A DNA stretch of 64,000 nucleotides from Rhodococcus pseudokoreensis (GCF_017068395.1 NZ_CP070619.1:1674001-1738000), one strand, 5' to 3'; shown: positions 39,033 to 48,607, counted from the first letter of the stretch. Notes: a model not told the origin generated them from the letters alone. Program-made: numbers and translations.

Positions 39033-40487
39033 ATGGCCGACGGCGAACCTCTGATACCACCGAGTGCCGTCGACGTGGATTTCTCCGACGTCGCCTGGGG
39101 AGCGGACCGCACGATGTCCGACTTCGAGACCGGGATGTGGCGGATGGAGGAGGTGCAGCCGAAGCTGCGCTCACCGATCGTCGCGGTCGACGTCCTCGAC
39201 AAGCCGCCGGACTGGGAGCGGCTCGTGCGCGCCCACGAATGGGCGTCGCACATGGTGCCGCGCATCCGGATGCGGGTGGTGGAGCCGACGCTGCGGCTGG
39301 GCAACCCGATGTGGTCGGTCGACCCCGAGTTCGATCTCGACTATCACCTGTCGCGGGTGCGGCTGCCGGAGCCCGCGACGTTCGACCACGCGCTGCGGAT
39401 GTGCAGGCACATGGCAACGGAGCCGTTCGACCGCGCCCGGCCGCCGTGGAGCGCGATGCTCATCGAGGGGCTCGACGACGGCCGCGCCGTCTACGTCGTG
39501 AAGACGCACCACAGCATCACAGACGGTCTCGGCGGCATCCAGTTGATGACGCTGCTGCACAGCAGGCGCCCCGAACCGACACCGGACAAACCGGATCGGC
39601 CTGCGCCGTTGCCGGAGCAGATGTCGGGTGGCGGCGCCCTGTTCGAGCAGGCGCTCGACAACGTGCGCAGCGCCCCCGGCCGTCTCGGCGGCCTGATCCG
39701 CGGCGCGGTGCGGACGGCGATGACCGTCGTCGGCGACCCGGTGGGCAGTGTCACGGAGGTCGCCGGTTACGCGAACTCGATCCGCAGGGTGGTGACCCCT
39801 CCCCCGACCACGGGTTCGGACCTACTGCGCGACCGGGGGCTCGGACGCTGGTTCGGGGTGCTCGAGGTGAGTGTCGACGAACTGCGTTCCGCCGCCCACG
39901 TCGCGGGCGGGTCGTTGAACGACGCGTACGTGGCGGCGCTGCTGGGCGGGTTCCGCCGCTATCACGAATCGTTCGGCCACGACCTGGAGACGATTCCGGT
40001 GGGGATGCCGGTGAGCATGCGTTCGGCGTCGGATCCGACCGGCGGCAACCGGTTCGCGGCGGCCCGATTCGCCGGACCGGTCGGTGAGCGCGACCCGATC
40101 GCGCGGATCAAGAAGGTACGCACAATCATTCTCGGGTTGCGCCAGGAACCGGCACTCGGCCTGCTCGACTCCGCCGCCCCGATCCTGGTCCGGATCCCGA
40201 CGGTGGTGCTGGCCAACTGGTATCTCTCGCAGTCGACGGGCCTCGACCTGCAGGCCAGCAACGTCGCGGGCGTGCCCGTGCCCGTGTATCTGGCGGGTGC
40301 CCGGATCGAGCGGATGTTTCCGTTCGGCCCCGCCCCCGGCTGCGCGGTCATGGCAACTCTGGTCTCCCACGTCGGCACGTGTTGCATCGGTGTCAATCTC
40401 GACACCGCCGCCGTGACCGAACCGGCGCGGTTCATGTCGTGCCTGCAGGAGAGTCTCGACGAGATCGTCGAACTCGGCCGCGGGTGA
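39033..40487 (+). CDS. Wax ester synthase/diacylglycerol acyltransferase (WS/DGAT)
   Basis: WS/DGAT enzymes make wax esters and triacylglycerol from acyl-CoA, the main storage lipids of rhodococci. The 484-residue protein has the catalytic HHxxxDG as HHSITDG near residue 157, the N-terminal fold with MSDFETGMWRME and the C-terminal NVAGVPVPVYLAGARIERMFPFGP region (kept short here). GAGGGTGGGC precedes ATG 39033; ATG 39021 is in frame. The downstream plsB and HAD-plsC genes supply earlier steps, matching the mycobacterial Rv2484c-Rv2482c order. Confidence 0.93.
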   Translation: MADGEPLIPPSAVDVDFSDVAWGADRTMSDFETGMWRMEEVQPKLRSPIVAVDVLDKPPDWERLVRAHEWASHMVPRIRMRVVEPTLRLGNPMWSVDPEFDLDYHLSRVRLPEPATFDHALRMCRHMATEPFDRARPPWSAMLIEGLDDGRAVYVVKTHHSITDGLGGIQLMTLLHSRRPEPTPDKPDRPAPLPEQMSGGGALFEQALDNVRSAPGRLGGLIRGAVRTAMTVVGDPVGSVTEVAGYANSIRRVVTPPPTTGSDLLRDRGLGRWFGVLEVSVDELRSAAHVAGGSLNDAYVAALLGGFRRYHESFGHDLETIPVGMPVSMRSASDPTGGNRFAAARFAGPVGERDPIARIKKVRTIILGLRQEPALGLLDSAAPILVRIPTVVLANWYLSQSTGLDLQASNVAGVPVPVYLAGARIERMFPFGPAPGCAVMATLVSHVGTCCIGVNLDTAAVTEPARFMSCLQESLDEIVELGRG

Positions 40488-40504
40488 AAGGAAAGGCTGG
40501 CGCG

Positions 40505-42763
40505 ATGGACGAGCAGACGACACGGCCACGGGTATATCTCATCGAGACGATGAGCGAGATGGAGGACGACGTTCTCCGCACGTGGCTGGAGCGGCAGGCG
40601 AACGACTCGGGTCAGCCGCCGCCCACCGTCCGCGTCACCGATCAGGCCCTCGCCGATCTGGCACGCCGGAAGGACGACCCGCTGCTCACCCCGCTCCGGG
40701 TGGTGTGGCTGCCGAAGGAGACCCATCCGGACGGCGCGCAGCGATTCCGGGAGACGCTGTCGCTGCGCGATCCGCTGCACCCGGGCCAGAACATGCAGCG
40801 CCGGGTGATGCGCGACGACCCGGCCCGGTGCCAGGTCCTGGAGGGCGACCCGGCCCCGCTCAGCGACCTCGAACGGCGGCTCGCCGAGAACGGCGGCGGG
40901 TCGCTTCCGGATTTCATCCGCCGCCAGGCGGCACTGACCCTGGAGCGGGCCGAGCGCACGGTGCTGGGCACGCAGTACAAGGTGTCGAGGTTCGTCGTCG
41001 ACGAGATCACCGACGCCAGTCGGTACCACGACGGCACCCACGAACTGTCGGCCCAGTTGAATCTCCCCGTCGCCGAGGTGGATCGCCGTGCCCGCGGGGC
41101 GCTGGACGAGATGGTCGCCGCTCAGAGCCGGCGAGCCATCGCGCTGTGGGATCAGTTGGGCCGCTACTTCTCCCGCGCGTACCGTCTCGACGTCGACACC
41201 ACCCGGCTCGACCAACTGCGGGAGCTGAACAAGGAACATTCCCTGGTGTTCCTGCCCAGCCACCGCTCGTACCTCGACCCGCTGGTGCTGCGGCCGGCGC
41301 TGATCGCGAACGACCTTCCGCTCAACCACGTGATGGGCGGGCTGAACATCAACTTCTGGCCGATCGGGCCGATCGGCAAGCGCAGCGGCACCGTGTTCAT
41401 CCGCCGGAAGATCGAGGGCGACGAGATCTACAAGTGGACGCTCCGCGAGTACATGCGCTACCTGCTCACGAAGCGGTTCAACCTCGAGTGGTACATCGAG
41501 GGCGGGCGGAGCCGGACAGGCAAACTGCGGCCGCCGCGGTTCGGCCTGCTGAACTATCTCGCGAAAGCGTTCCGGGACAGCGGGATGTCCGACGTGTACC
41601 TCGTCCCGGTGTCGCTGACCTACGACCAGTTGTACGAGGTCGGCGCGATGGCGGCGGAGGCGCACGGCCAGGCGAAGAGCAAGGAGAGTCTGCGCTGGCT
41701 CTTCGGATACGTTCGGGCGCAAGGTCAACGGCACGGCGTCGCGCACGTCAACGTCGGCAGGCCGATGTCGCTGGCGGACTACCTCGGCCAGGAGGACGAC
41801 CTGCGGCTCGCTGTGCAGAAGACGGCGTTCGAGGTGTGTCACCGCATCAACGAGGTCACCCCCGTCACGGCGTCGTCACTCGTCATGCTCGCGTTCCTCG
41901 GCATCGAGGACCGGGCGCTCACCGTCGCCGAGGTCGGCGGCATCCTCGGACCGCTCGTCGACTACATCACGGCGCGCTCGCTGCCCACCGCGGGCGACGT
42001 GGATCTGACGGATCCGAAGGTGATCCGCAAGGCCGTGCGCACCCATCTCGACTCCGGGGTCCTGAAGAGTTTCGACCAGGGCAGCGAGCGGGTGTTCTAC
42101 CTCGGGCGCGATCAGCATCTCGTGGCAGCGTTCTACCGCAACAACACCATTCACTTCCTGGTGATGCGGGCGATCGCGGAGATGGTGCTGCGCGCCGCCG
42201 TCGATCAGCAGTTCACCGACCCACTCGAGGACGGATGGAATGCGGCGCTCCGCATCCGCGACCTCCTCAAGTTCGAATTCTTCTTCAGCGAAAAAGACAG
42301 TTTCCGGAAGGAACTGCGCGCCGAACTGGACCTGATCGACCCGGCCTGGGAGTCGAACCTCGGTGACCCCCAGCATGCGGCGAACCTGTTGTCCGGGATG
42401 CGCATTCACCTGGCGCACCGGGTTCTGCAGCCGTTCCTGGAGGCGTACGCGGTGGTCGCGGCTCAGTTGCTGCGCACCCCCGTGGACCGGAAGTTCGACG
42501 AGAAGGCATTCATGACGGCGTGCCTCGCGCTCGCCGAGCAGCGACGACTCCGGCAGCAGATCGGGAGCAGCGAGTCAATTTCGGCCGAACTCTTCACGAC
42601 TGCACTCAAGCTGGCGCGGAACCGGGGCCTGGTCGAACCGAACGCCGAGAACATGGCGGCCCGGCGGGTCGAGTTCGAGGCCGAACTCCAAACCCTGATC
42701 GACCAGGTGCTCCGCATCCGGGCCATCGCACACGAGAATCTCGACCAGATGGGTGGTAGGTGA
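40505..42763 (+). CDS. plsB: Glycerol-3-phosphate 1-O-acyltransferase PlsB
   Basis: PlsB transfers the first acyl chain to glycerol-3-phosphate. The 752-residue enzyme shows acyltransferase block I in SHRSYLDPL (histidine and aspartate of HX4D), the GPIGKRSGTVFIRR block, the substrate loop EGGRSRTGKLRPP and the later VPVSLTYDQLYEV. The C-terminal third is the helical domain typical of PlsB. ATG 40505 follows GAAAGG, 17 bases after the WS/DGAT stop, so they are in one operon, and plsC follows by four bases. It is probably membrane-associated. Confidence 0.95.
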   Translation: MDEQTTRPRVYLIETMSEMEDDVLRTWLERQANDSGQPPPTVRVTDQALADLARRKDDPLLTPLRVVWLPKETHPDGAQRFRETLSLRDPLHPGQNMQRRVMRDDPARCQVLEGDPAPLSDLERRLAENGGGSLPDFIRRQAALTLERAERTVLGTQYKVSRFVVDEITDASRYHDGTHELSAQLNLPVAEVDRRARGALDEMVAAQSRRAIALWDQLGRYFSRAYRLDVDTTRLDQLRELNKEHSLVFLPSHRSYLDPLVLRPALIANDLPLNHVMGGLNINFWPIGPIGKRSGTVFIRRKIEGDEIYKWTLREYMRYLLTKRFNLEWYIEGGRSRTGKLRPPRFGLLNYLAKAFRDSGMSDVYLVPVSLTYDQLYEVGAMAAEAHGQAKSKESLRWLFGYVRAQGQRHGVAHVNVGRPMSLADYLGQEDDLRLAVQKTAFEVCHRINEVTPVTASSLVMLAFLGIEDRALTVAEVGGILGPLVDYITARSLPTAGDVDLTDPKVIRKAVRTHLDSGVLKSFDQGSERVFYLGRDQHLVAAFYRNNTIHFLVMRAIAEMVLRAAVDQQFTDPLEDGWNAALRIRDLLKFEFFFSEKDSFRKELRAELDLIDPAWESNLGDPQHAANLLSGMRIHLAHRVLQPFLEAYAVVAAQLLRTPVDRKFDEKAFMTACLALAEQRRLRQQIGSSESISAELFTTALKLARNRGLVEPNAENMAARRVEFEAELQTLIDQVLRIRAIAHENLDQMGGR

Positions 42764-42767
42764 GTAG

Positions 42768-44207
42768 ATGAGCGATCTCCGCAGTCTCCACGACGACATC
42801 GCGGCCGCCGTCCCCGGTCCGGCTACCCTCGCGGCGTTCGACCTGGACGGCACGTTGATCAGCGGGTACTCCGCGAGCGTCGTCTACCGGGACCGCCTGC
42901 GGCGCTTCGACATCAGTGTGGCCGAACTTCTCCGCACCACCAACGCCGCGGTGGAGACCCGCTTCCGGGGCGCCGACGTCGGCAACCTGATGCGCATCGG
43001 GGTGGAGAGCCTGGCCGGACGCATGGAGGACGAGATGCAGGAGTGGGGGCAGCGGCTGTTCCGGCAGGAGATCGCGAGGATGATCTTCTCGGAGGTCCGC
43101 GGCCTGCTCGCCGCGCACCGGCACGCCGGCCACCGGGTGGTGATGGCCACGTCCGCCACCCCGTATCAGGCGTTGTCGGTGGCCGCCGACCTCGACATCG
43201 AACCCGAGGACGTGCTGTGCACCCGGCCCGCGATCCTGGACGGGATGCTCACCGGGAAGCTCGAATCGGCACCACTGTGGGGACCGGCGAAAGCCGAGGC
43301 ACTGCGCGAGTACGCCGTCAAGCACGACGCCGATCTGGGTGACAGCTTCGCGTACTCCAACGGCGCGGAGGATATTCCGATGCTGAAGTCGGTGGGACAT
43401 CCGGTGGCGCTGAACCCCGACCGCAAGCTGGCGGCCACCGCGCGGCAGAACGGGTGGCCGTCGGTGAATCTGCGACCTCCCGAGAGCGGCGCCGACCCGA
43501 TGTCCATCGCCCGCACCACCACCGCGATAGGCGCGCTGATGGGCGCCGCGGCGTTCGGCGTCTCCGCGGGCCTGCTCACCCAGAACCGGCAGACCGGCGC
43601 CAACCTGGTCGGCAGCTTCGGACCGGATCTCGCGCTCGCGATCTGCGGCATCAACGTGCGCATCAAGGGCAGGGAGAACGCGTGGTCGGCGAGGCCCGCG
43701 GTCTTCATGTTCAACCACCAGAGTTCGCTCGACATGCTGGTGATCGGCAGCGTCATCCGGCGCGACGTCACCGGCGTCGCGAAGAAGGAGGCCGCGCGCG
43801 ACCCCCGGTTCATTCCCGTGGGTGCCCTCCTCGACGTCGCCTACATCGACCGGTCGGACAGCACCAAGGCGCGGGCGGCCCTCCGCCCGGCCGTGGACAA
43901 ACTGCAGTCCGGCATCTCGATCGCGATCGCCCCCGAGGGCACCCGATCACCGACCCCGCGTCTCGGCAAGTTCAAGAAGGGCGGATTCCACCTGGCCATG
44001 CAGGCGGGGGTGCCGATCGTGCCGATCGTCATCCACAACGCCGGCGAACGGATGTGGCGGAACTCGCTCGTCGCGCACCCCGGCACCGTCGACGTCGACG
44101 TCCTCACGCCCGTGCCGACCGACGATTGGGACCTCGCGGATCTCGACCGGCACGTCGACGAGGTGCGCACGCTGTTCGAGGACTGCCTGCACGGCGGGCA
44201 CCGCTGA
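42768..44207 (+). CDS. plsC: HAD hydrolase fused to 1-acylglycerol-3-phosphate acyltransferase (PlsC)
   Basis: The 479-residue protein joins an N-terminal HAD-like SerB-type phosphatase domain (AFDLDGTLISG about 25-35, with ATSATPY and a third motif YSNGAEDIPML) to a C-terminal PlsC acyltransferase with NHQSSLD (HX4D) near residue 320 and PEGTRSPTPR near 390. The phosphatase nucleophile D and general acid D are intact. The fusion corresponds to mycobacterial PlsC (Rv2483c). It may make phosphatidic acid and then remove its phosphate to give diacylglycerol, or act on lysophosphatidic acid; this is inference. ATG 42768 lies four bases after plsB. Confidence 0.94.
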   Translation: MSDLRSLHDDIAAAVPGPATLAAFDLDGTLISGYSASVVYRDRLRRFDISVAELLRTTNAAVETRFRGADVGNLMRIGVESLAGRMEDEMQEWGQRLFRQEIARMIFSEVRGLLAAHRHAGHRVVMATSATPYQALSVAADLDIEPEDVLCTRPAILDGMLTGKLESAPLWGPAKAEALREYAVKHDADLGDSFAYSNGAEDIPMLKSVGHPVALNPDRKLAATARQNGWPSVNLRPPESGADPMSIARTTTAIGALMGAAAFGVSAGLLTQNRQTGANLVGSFGPDLALAICGINVRIKGRENAWSARPAVFMFNHQSSLDMLVIGSVIRRDVTGVAKKEAARDPRFIPVGALLDVAYIDRSDSTKARAALRPAVDKLQSGISIAIAPEGTRSPTPRLGKFKKGGFHLAMQAGVPIVPIVIHNAGERMWRNSLVAHPGTVDVDVLTPVPTDDWDLADLDRHVDEVRTLFEDCLHGGHR

Positions 44208-44227
44208 GAAATTCTTCGAAGAAAGTT

Positions 44228-44524
44228 CTACGTTCCGGCCCTCACACTGCCGGTGAAGAAGAACGGCGCGGACGTGCCGAAGCAGAACACGGTCACGTTG
44301 GATCCCTTGGTGAAACCACCGATTGGTCCCACACCGGCTTTGAGTCCGAAGTTCGAATCCAGCCCGAAGCAGTTCCAGCTTTCCCCGCTCGGTACATTGA
44401 CGACGATCCCACCAGTGACGCCCGTGCTGAGCGTGGGTGCTGCCGTCGCCGTTCCTGCTCCGACGAGCATCACCGGGGCTATGACGGCCGAAGCGATTGC
44501 GGTGCGGAGTGCGATCTTGTTCAT
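44228..44524 (-). CDS. Small secreted protein with two cysteines
   Basis: The 98-residue product has a Sec signal peptide (cleavage after ATAA, near residue 26) and a mature part of about 72 residues with two cysteines (WNCFGL and VFCFGT) that may form a disulfide. GAAGGTGAGCACA precedes ATG 44524. The mature part is Gly/Ser/Phe-rich and may be an envelope or extracellular protein. I do not recognise a family. It converges on the plsC gene. Confidence 0.75.
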   Translation of the reverse strand: MNKIALRTAIASAVIAPVMLVGAGTATAAPTLSTGVTGGIVVNVPSGESWNCFGLDSNFGLKAGVGPIGGFTKGSNVTVFCFGTSAPFFFTGSVRAGT

Positions 44525-44706
44525 TGTGCTCACCTTCGATTCACAGAGTCCCCGACCTTCACCTTCGGAGAGTCCCGACCTACTACGCATATCGTTCCGA
44601 CCCCCTCGAAAAGTTTCACAACCTGCGTAGTCGACTACGCGCGACGGGTCGCGGGCCGTGCGGGAGAGTCGAGGTACACCGGTGGAGCGTCGATTGGAGC
44701 GGGACG

Positions 44707-45336
44707 ATGAGCGAGACCAAGAGCGCCGAACCTCTCGACCGAATAGCTGTGCGGCGTCACCAATTTCGGCTCAGCATGCTCGTCGCCACGATGGCCGTCG
44801 CCGGTACCCTGATCGGTTCCGTGGCCGGAGGGGTGTTCACGCTGCTGAACACGTCGAATCAGGTGGAGGCAACGGTGAACCAGTCCTCGAACGAGTTCCT
44901 GCGAACGCAGCGGCAGCAGATCTATTCGGAGTTCCTCACCGCGGCCAACGAGGTGTGCACCACCGCGAGTTCCGTGTCGGTGGCGTTCGACAACTTCGAC
45001 GGCCCCGACCTCTCGGGCGTGATGCTCGAAATCCTCGGGCCACTACCGCGGCAAAATATCGTGCTCGGCTCGAAGTTCGCGGCGGTGGAGTTGATCGGAT
45101 CCGAGGCGGTAGTGGAATCGGCACGGCGAATGGTGGTCGAGTATCTGGCCGGCGCCGAGACGATCGGCTGGCTGAGCAACGACTTCGCGGCAGATGATGT
45201 CGTGTCGGCGGACGCCCTGTCCACGCGCCAGCAGCAGTTCGCCGACCACTTCCAGTCCGGGAAGAGTGCCCAGGAAGACTTCCTCGCCGCAGTGCGGGGC
45301 GAGCTCGGCATCCCCGGGCACGGTGACCGGCCGTAA
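44707..45336 (+). CDS. Hypothetical membrane-anchored protein
   Basis: The 209-residue protein has one transmembrane segment near residues 26-50 (LSMLVATMAVAGTLIGSVAGGVFTLL) followed by an alpha-rich C-terminal domain with EFLRTQRQQIYSEFLTAANEV, so it looks like an N-in anchored protein. GGAGCGGGACG precedes ATG 44707. No family recognised. It may share a transcript with the following ABC exporter, 50 bases downstream. Confidence 0.75.
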   Translation: MSETKSAEPLDRIAVRRHQFRLSMLVATMAVAGTLIGSVAGGVFTLLNTSNQVEATVNQSSNEFLRTQRQQIYSEFLTAANEVCTTASSVSVAFDNFDGPDLSGVMLEILGPLPRQNIVLGSKFAAVELIGSEAVVESARRMVVEYLAGAETIGWLSNDFAADDVVSADALSTRQQQFADHFQSGKSAQEDFLAAVRGELGIPGHGDRP

Positions 45337-45386
45337 CCGGACCGAATCGGCTCGCCAGGGCTCCGCTCGGTGGGCACGATGGGGAG

Positions 45387-47405
45387 ATGTCCGCGACCGG
45401 TCCCGTATCCACACAGCAGGCGCCCGAGCCTTCGCTGCTCCCCCGCATCTGGGCGCTCCTGCGCCCCTACCGCGGGTGGCTGGCACTCGTCGCGGCCGCG
45501 ATCGTCGTCTCTTCGCTGCTCGGCATCGTGAATCCCTTCCTCACGAAAGCCGTGTTCGACCGCGCACTGTTCCCCACCGACGGCAGCGGCGTGCATCTGA
45601 CGCTGCTGCTGTGGCTGGTGGTGGCCATGATCGTGGTGACGCTGGCGGGTTCGGTGATCGGCGTCGGTCAGAGTTACCTCACCACCAAGGTCGGCAACCT
45701 GTCGATGGCGGATCTGCGGGAACGCCTGTTCGCCCATCTCGAAAAGATGGAACTGGCCTTCTTCACCTCCACCAAGACCGGCTCGATCCAATCGCGTCTG
45801 GCCAACGACGTCGGAGGGGTGCGGTCCGTCCTCACATCCACGGCGTCGAGCATCCTCTCGAACGTCGTCACCGTCACGGCGTCGCTCGTCGCGATGCTGC
45901 TGCTGTCGTGGCAGTTGACGCTGCTCGCGGTGGCGTTGCTCCCCGGTTTCGTCTACCTGCAGCGGCGGGTCGGCGCCCGGCGGCGGGTTCTGGCGCGCAA
46001 GACTCAGGAGTCGTTGTCGGACATGACCGCGATCACCGAGGAAGCGCTGAGCGTGTCGGGTGTGCTGCTGACGAAGGTGTTCAACCAGGCCGACACCGAA
46101 CTCGACCGGTATCGGACCGAGAACGCCCGGCAGACGGAACTTCAGGTGCGCCAAGCCATGACGGGGCAGGGCTTCTTCGCCGTCGTGAGCTCGTTCATGG
46201 CGATCACGCCCGCCCTCGTCTACCTGCTGGCCGGGTATCTCGTCAGCGGCGGGTCCGCGGCGCTCTCGGCGGGCACGCTCGTCGCGTTCTCGACGCTGCA
46301 GGCCAGGTTGCTGCAACCGTTGGTCTCGCTGATGCGGGTCACCCTCGACGTCCAGACGTCGATGGCGTTGTTCCGCCGCATCTTCGAGTACCTCGACCTG
46401 CAACCCGCGATCGTGAACCGGCCGGACGCCGTCGAACTGCCCGCGGACTCCCCCGGGCGGGTGGAACTGGACGACGTGTATTTCGCGTACCCCGCGCCCG
46501 TGCGCCTGGCCACCGCGGATCCCGACCCGGTGGCTCTGCGCAGCCTGGGCCGCGGCGGTGGGGGCGGCGGCATGCGCGGCGTCACGACCGTCGCGTCTCG
46601 GTTCCCGGCCGCGGCGGCACCCGACACCGCACCGGCGGAACGTCGCAGCAGGCGCTGGGCGGTCGCGGGCACGTCACTGGAGATCGAACCCGGTCAGCTC
46701 GCCGCGTTCGTCGGACCGTCCGGCGCAGGCAAGACCACGCTCTGCTACCTCGTGCCGCGCCTGTACGAGGTGGATAGCGGCGCCGTCCTCGTCGACGGCC
46801 ACGACGTGCGCGATTTGACCATGAGTTCACTCGCCGAGGCGGTCGGAATGGTCACCCAGGACCCGTACCTGTTCCACGCCTCGATCGCCGACAACCTTCG
46901 GTACGCCAAACCGGACGCGGCGGATACCGAATTGCAGGCGGCCGCCGCGGCCGCCAACATCCACGACCGCATCCTCGGATTCGACGACGGCTACGACACC
47001 CTGGTCGGGGAAAGAGGATTCCGCCTCTCCGGCGGCGAGAAGCAACGCCTGGCCATCGCCCGGGTGCTGCTGAAGAATCCTCGCGTGCTGATCCTCGACG
47101 AGGCGACGTCCGCGCTCGACACGGTCTCCGAGCGACTCGTCCAGCGCGCCCTCGGCGAGGTGATGCGCGGACGCACCACCCTCGCGATCGCCCACCGGCT
47201 GTCCACGATTCAGCACGCCGACGTGATCTTCGTGATCGACGAAGGAACGTTGATCGAGCGCGGCACGCACACCGAACTCCTTGCGCGGCAAGGGTTGTAC
47301 GCGCGCCTCCACGCCGAGCAGTTCGGCGCCGGGCAGGTCGAGTGCCGGTGCACGGACGGCGTCCGATTCACCGACGGCACCGTGCTCCGCGCCGGCGAGG
47401 CGTAG
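45387..47405 (+). CDS. ABC transporter, fused permease/ATPase (exporter type)
   Basis: The 672-residue half-transporter has six transmembrane helices (residues about 20-310) and a nucleotide-binding domain with Walker A GPSGAGKTT, signature LSGGEKQR and Walker [13 protein letters not shown]. It would dimerise to export lipids or drugs. Unusual is an insertion of about 55 residues (around 372-428), a Gly/Arg/Ala-rich stretch between the A-loop strand (VYFAYPAP) and the strand before Walker A, where most exporters have fewer than ten residues. Substrate not known. Confidence 0.93.
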   Translation: MSATGPVSTQQAPEPSLLPRIWALLRPYRGWLALVAAAIVVSSLLGIVNPFLTKAVFDRALFPTDGSGVHLTLLLWLVVAMIVVTLAGSVIGVGQSYLTTKVGNLSMADLRERLFAHLEKMELAFFTSTKTGSIQSRLANDVGGVRSVLTSTASSILSNVVTVTASLVAMLLLSWQLTLLAVALLPGFVYLQRRVGARRRVLARKTQESLSDMTAITEEALSVSGVLLTKVFNQADTELDRYRTENARQTELQVRQAMTGQGFFAVVSSFMAITPALVYLLAGYLVSGGSAALSAGTLVAFSTLQARLLQPLVSLMRVTLDVQTSMALFRRIFEYLDLQPAIVNRPDAVELPADSPGRVELDDVYFAYPAPVRLATADPDPVALRSLGRGGGGGGMRGVTTVASRFPAAAAPDTAPAERRSRRWAVAGTSLEIEPGQLAAFVGPSGAGKTTLCYLVPRLYEVDSGAVLVDGHDVRDLTMSSLAEAVGMVTQDPYLFHASIADNLRYAKPDAADTELQAAAAAANIHDRILGFDDGYDTLVGERGFRLSGGEKQRLAIARVLLKNPRVLILDEATSALDTVSERLVQRALGEVMRGRTTLAIAHRLSTIQHADVIFVIDEGTLIERGTHTELLARQGLYARLHAEQFGAGQVECRCTDGVRFTDGTVLRAGEA

Positions 47406-47408
47406 CCG

Positions 47409-48248
47409 CTACAGGAATTTGCTGAACTGGTCGTTCGCCCGCTGCATCACGAAGTCGTACGGCGGCGAGAACTTGCGGGCCCACCAGTAGCCGAACCGGA
47501 TGTCCGGCGACGTGTACACCAGGTACCGGTCCTTCTTGACGCCGGCGATGATGCAGGACGCCACCTTTTCGGGCGTGACGGCCCGCTTCTCGAAGCGGTG
47601 GATCGCCTTCCGGATGCGCGGATCGTCGCGGTCGACACCTGCGATCTCGACGGTGCCCACCAGCGGTGTCTTGACCGCGCCGGGAACCACGAGGCTCACG
47701 CCGATGCCGTGCCGTTTGAGGTCGAACCGCAGAACCTCCGAGACTCCGCGGAGCCCGAATTTGCTTGCGCTGTACGCCGCATGCCACGGAAGCGCCAGGA
47801 GACCGGCGGCAGAAGAGACGTTGACCAGGTGACCGCCGCGTCCCGCCCGCACCATCCGAGGCACGAAACTCTCGATGATGTGGATCGGACCCATCAGATT
47901 GACGTCCACCATGGACTTCCAGTGACGGTGTTCGAGATTCTCGACCGTCCCCCACGCGGAGATGCCGGCGACGTTCATCACGACGTCGAGGCTGCCGAAC
48001 TGTTCGTGGACGTCGGCGGCGAATGCGGTAACCGCGTCGTAGTCGGACACGTCGAGCGCACGCGAGAAACTCACGGTGCCCCCACCGCTGCCGACCTGCT
48101 CGACCGTCTGCGCCAGGCCGATTTCGTTGATGTCGGTGAGGAACAGTTCGGCGCCCTCCGCCGCGGCAGCCAGGGCGGTTGCCTGCCCGATTCCGCTACC
48201 TGCACCCGTGATCAGGCACTTCTTGCCGTCCAGCGTCTTGATCGCCAT
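47409..48248 (-). CDS. Short-chain dehydrogenase/reductase
   Basis: The 279-residue SDR has TGAGSGIG, NVAG, catalytic serine VSSAAG and Y-x-x-x-K as AYSASKFG. A C-terminal tail (PDIRFGYWWARKFSPPYDF) after the Rossmann fold is typical of SDRs of lipid metabolism in mycobacteria and rhodococci. ATG 48248 is chosen; the frame opens at 48272. A perfect inverted repeat CGCAAT/ATTGCG lies 53 bases upstream and may be an operator. The gene is convergent with the ABC exporter, three bases apart. Confidence 0.9.
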   Translation of the reverse strand: MAIKTLDGKKCLITGAGSGIGQATALAAAAEGAELFLTDINEIGLAQTVEQVGSGGGTVSFSRALDVSDYDAVTAFAADVHEQFGSLDVVMNVAGISAWGTVENLEHRHWKSMVDVNLMGPIHIIESFVPRMVRAGRGGHLVNVSSAAGLLALPWHAAYSASKFGLRGVSEVLRFDLKRHGIGVSLVVPGAVKTPLVGTVEIAGVDRDDPRIRKAIHRFEKRAVTPEKVASCIIAGVKKDRYLVYTSPDIRFGYWWARKFSPPYDFVMQRANDQFSKFL

Positions 48249-48300
48249 AGCCGTGTGCGCCCCCGTCGTCACCGATCCGTGTCGGCTGGAAGTCTACGCA

Positions 48301-48315
48301 CGCAATCTGATTGCG
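48301..48315. promoter_or_regulatory. Inverted repeat upstream of the SDR gene
   Basis: CGCAAT-CTG-ATTGCG is a perfect 6-bp inverted repeat, followed by further GCAA-type half-sites (GCAACT, GCAATTGC) to 48341. The cluster looks like a regulator binding region for the minus-strand SDR gene. Confidence 0.4.
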
Positions 48316-48354
48316 CGCACGCAACTGCGGCGGCGCAATTGCCCGGAAGAGACG

Positions 48355-48381
48355 CGAACCGGCCCGCGGCGGGCCGGTTCG
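48355..48381. terminator. Hairpin terminator
   Basis: A 12-bp stem including GAACCGGCCCG and CGGGCCGGTTC with a 3-base loop lies just downstream of the small minus-strand ORF ending at 48389. Confidence 0.8.
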
Positions 48382-48388
48382 TGACGGT

Positions 48389-48544
48389 TCACAACCGCTG
48401 GGTCATTTCTTCCTGATAAGTACGAATCGTCCTCTCGATCCCATTGGCGTCGTCGTCGTTTCCTCGGTGCCGGGCGTCGTCGGCGCGCTCGCGCAGAACT
48501 CGAATCGCCTTCCGAAGCTCGGCGTCACTCATTCTGTGTTCCAT
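48389..48544 (-). CDS. Small charged hypothetical protein
   Basis: A 51-residue open frame (MEHRMSDAELRKAIRVLRER start) is rich in Arg, Asp and Glu and predicted to be helical or a short coiled coil. An internal ATG at 48532 gives 47 residues. GGGATGATTGTGAT precedes the first ATG. It is placed between a nested hairpin leader upstream and a clean terminator downstream, which supports a real transcription unit. Function unknown. The remaining gap to 49175 contains no further gene that I can support. Confidence 0.55.
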   Translation of the reverse strand: MEHRMSDAELRKAIRVLRERADDARHRGNDDDANGIERTIRTYQEEMTQRL

Positions 48545-48607
48545 ATCACAATCATCCCTGACGGCTTCGGATTTGACCAGACTCGGAGGTCTGCCGCGGC
48601 TGCAGAA

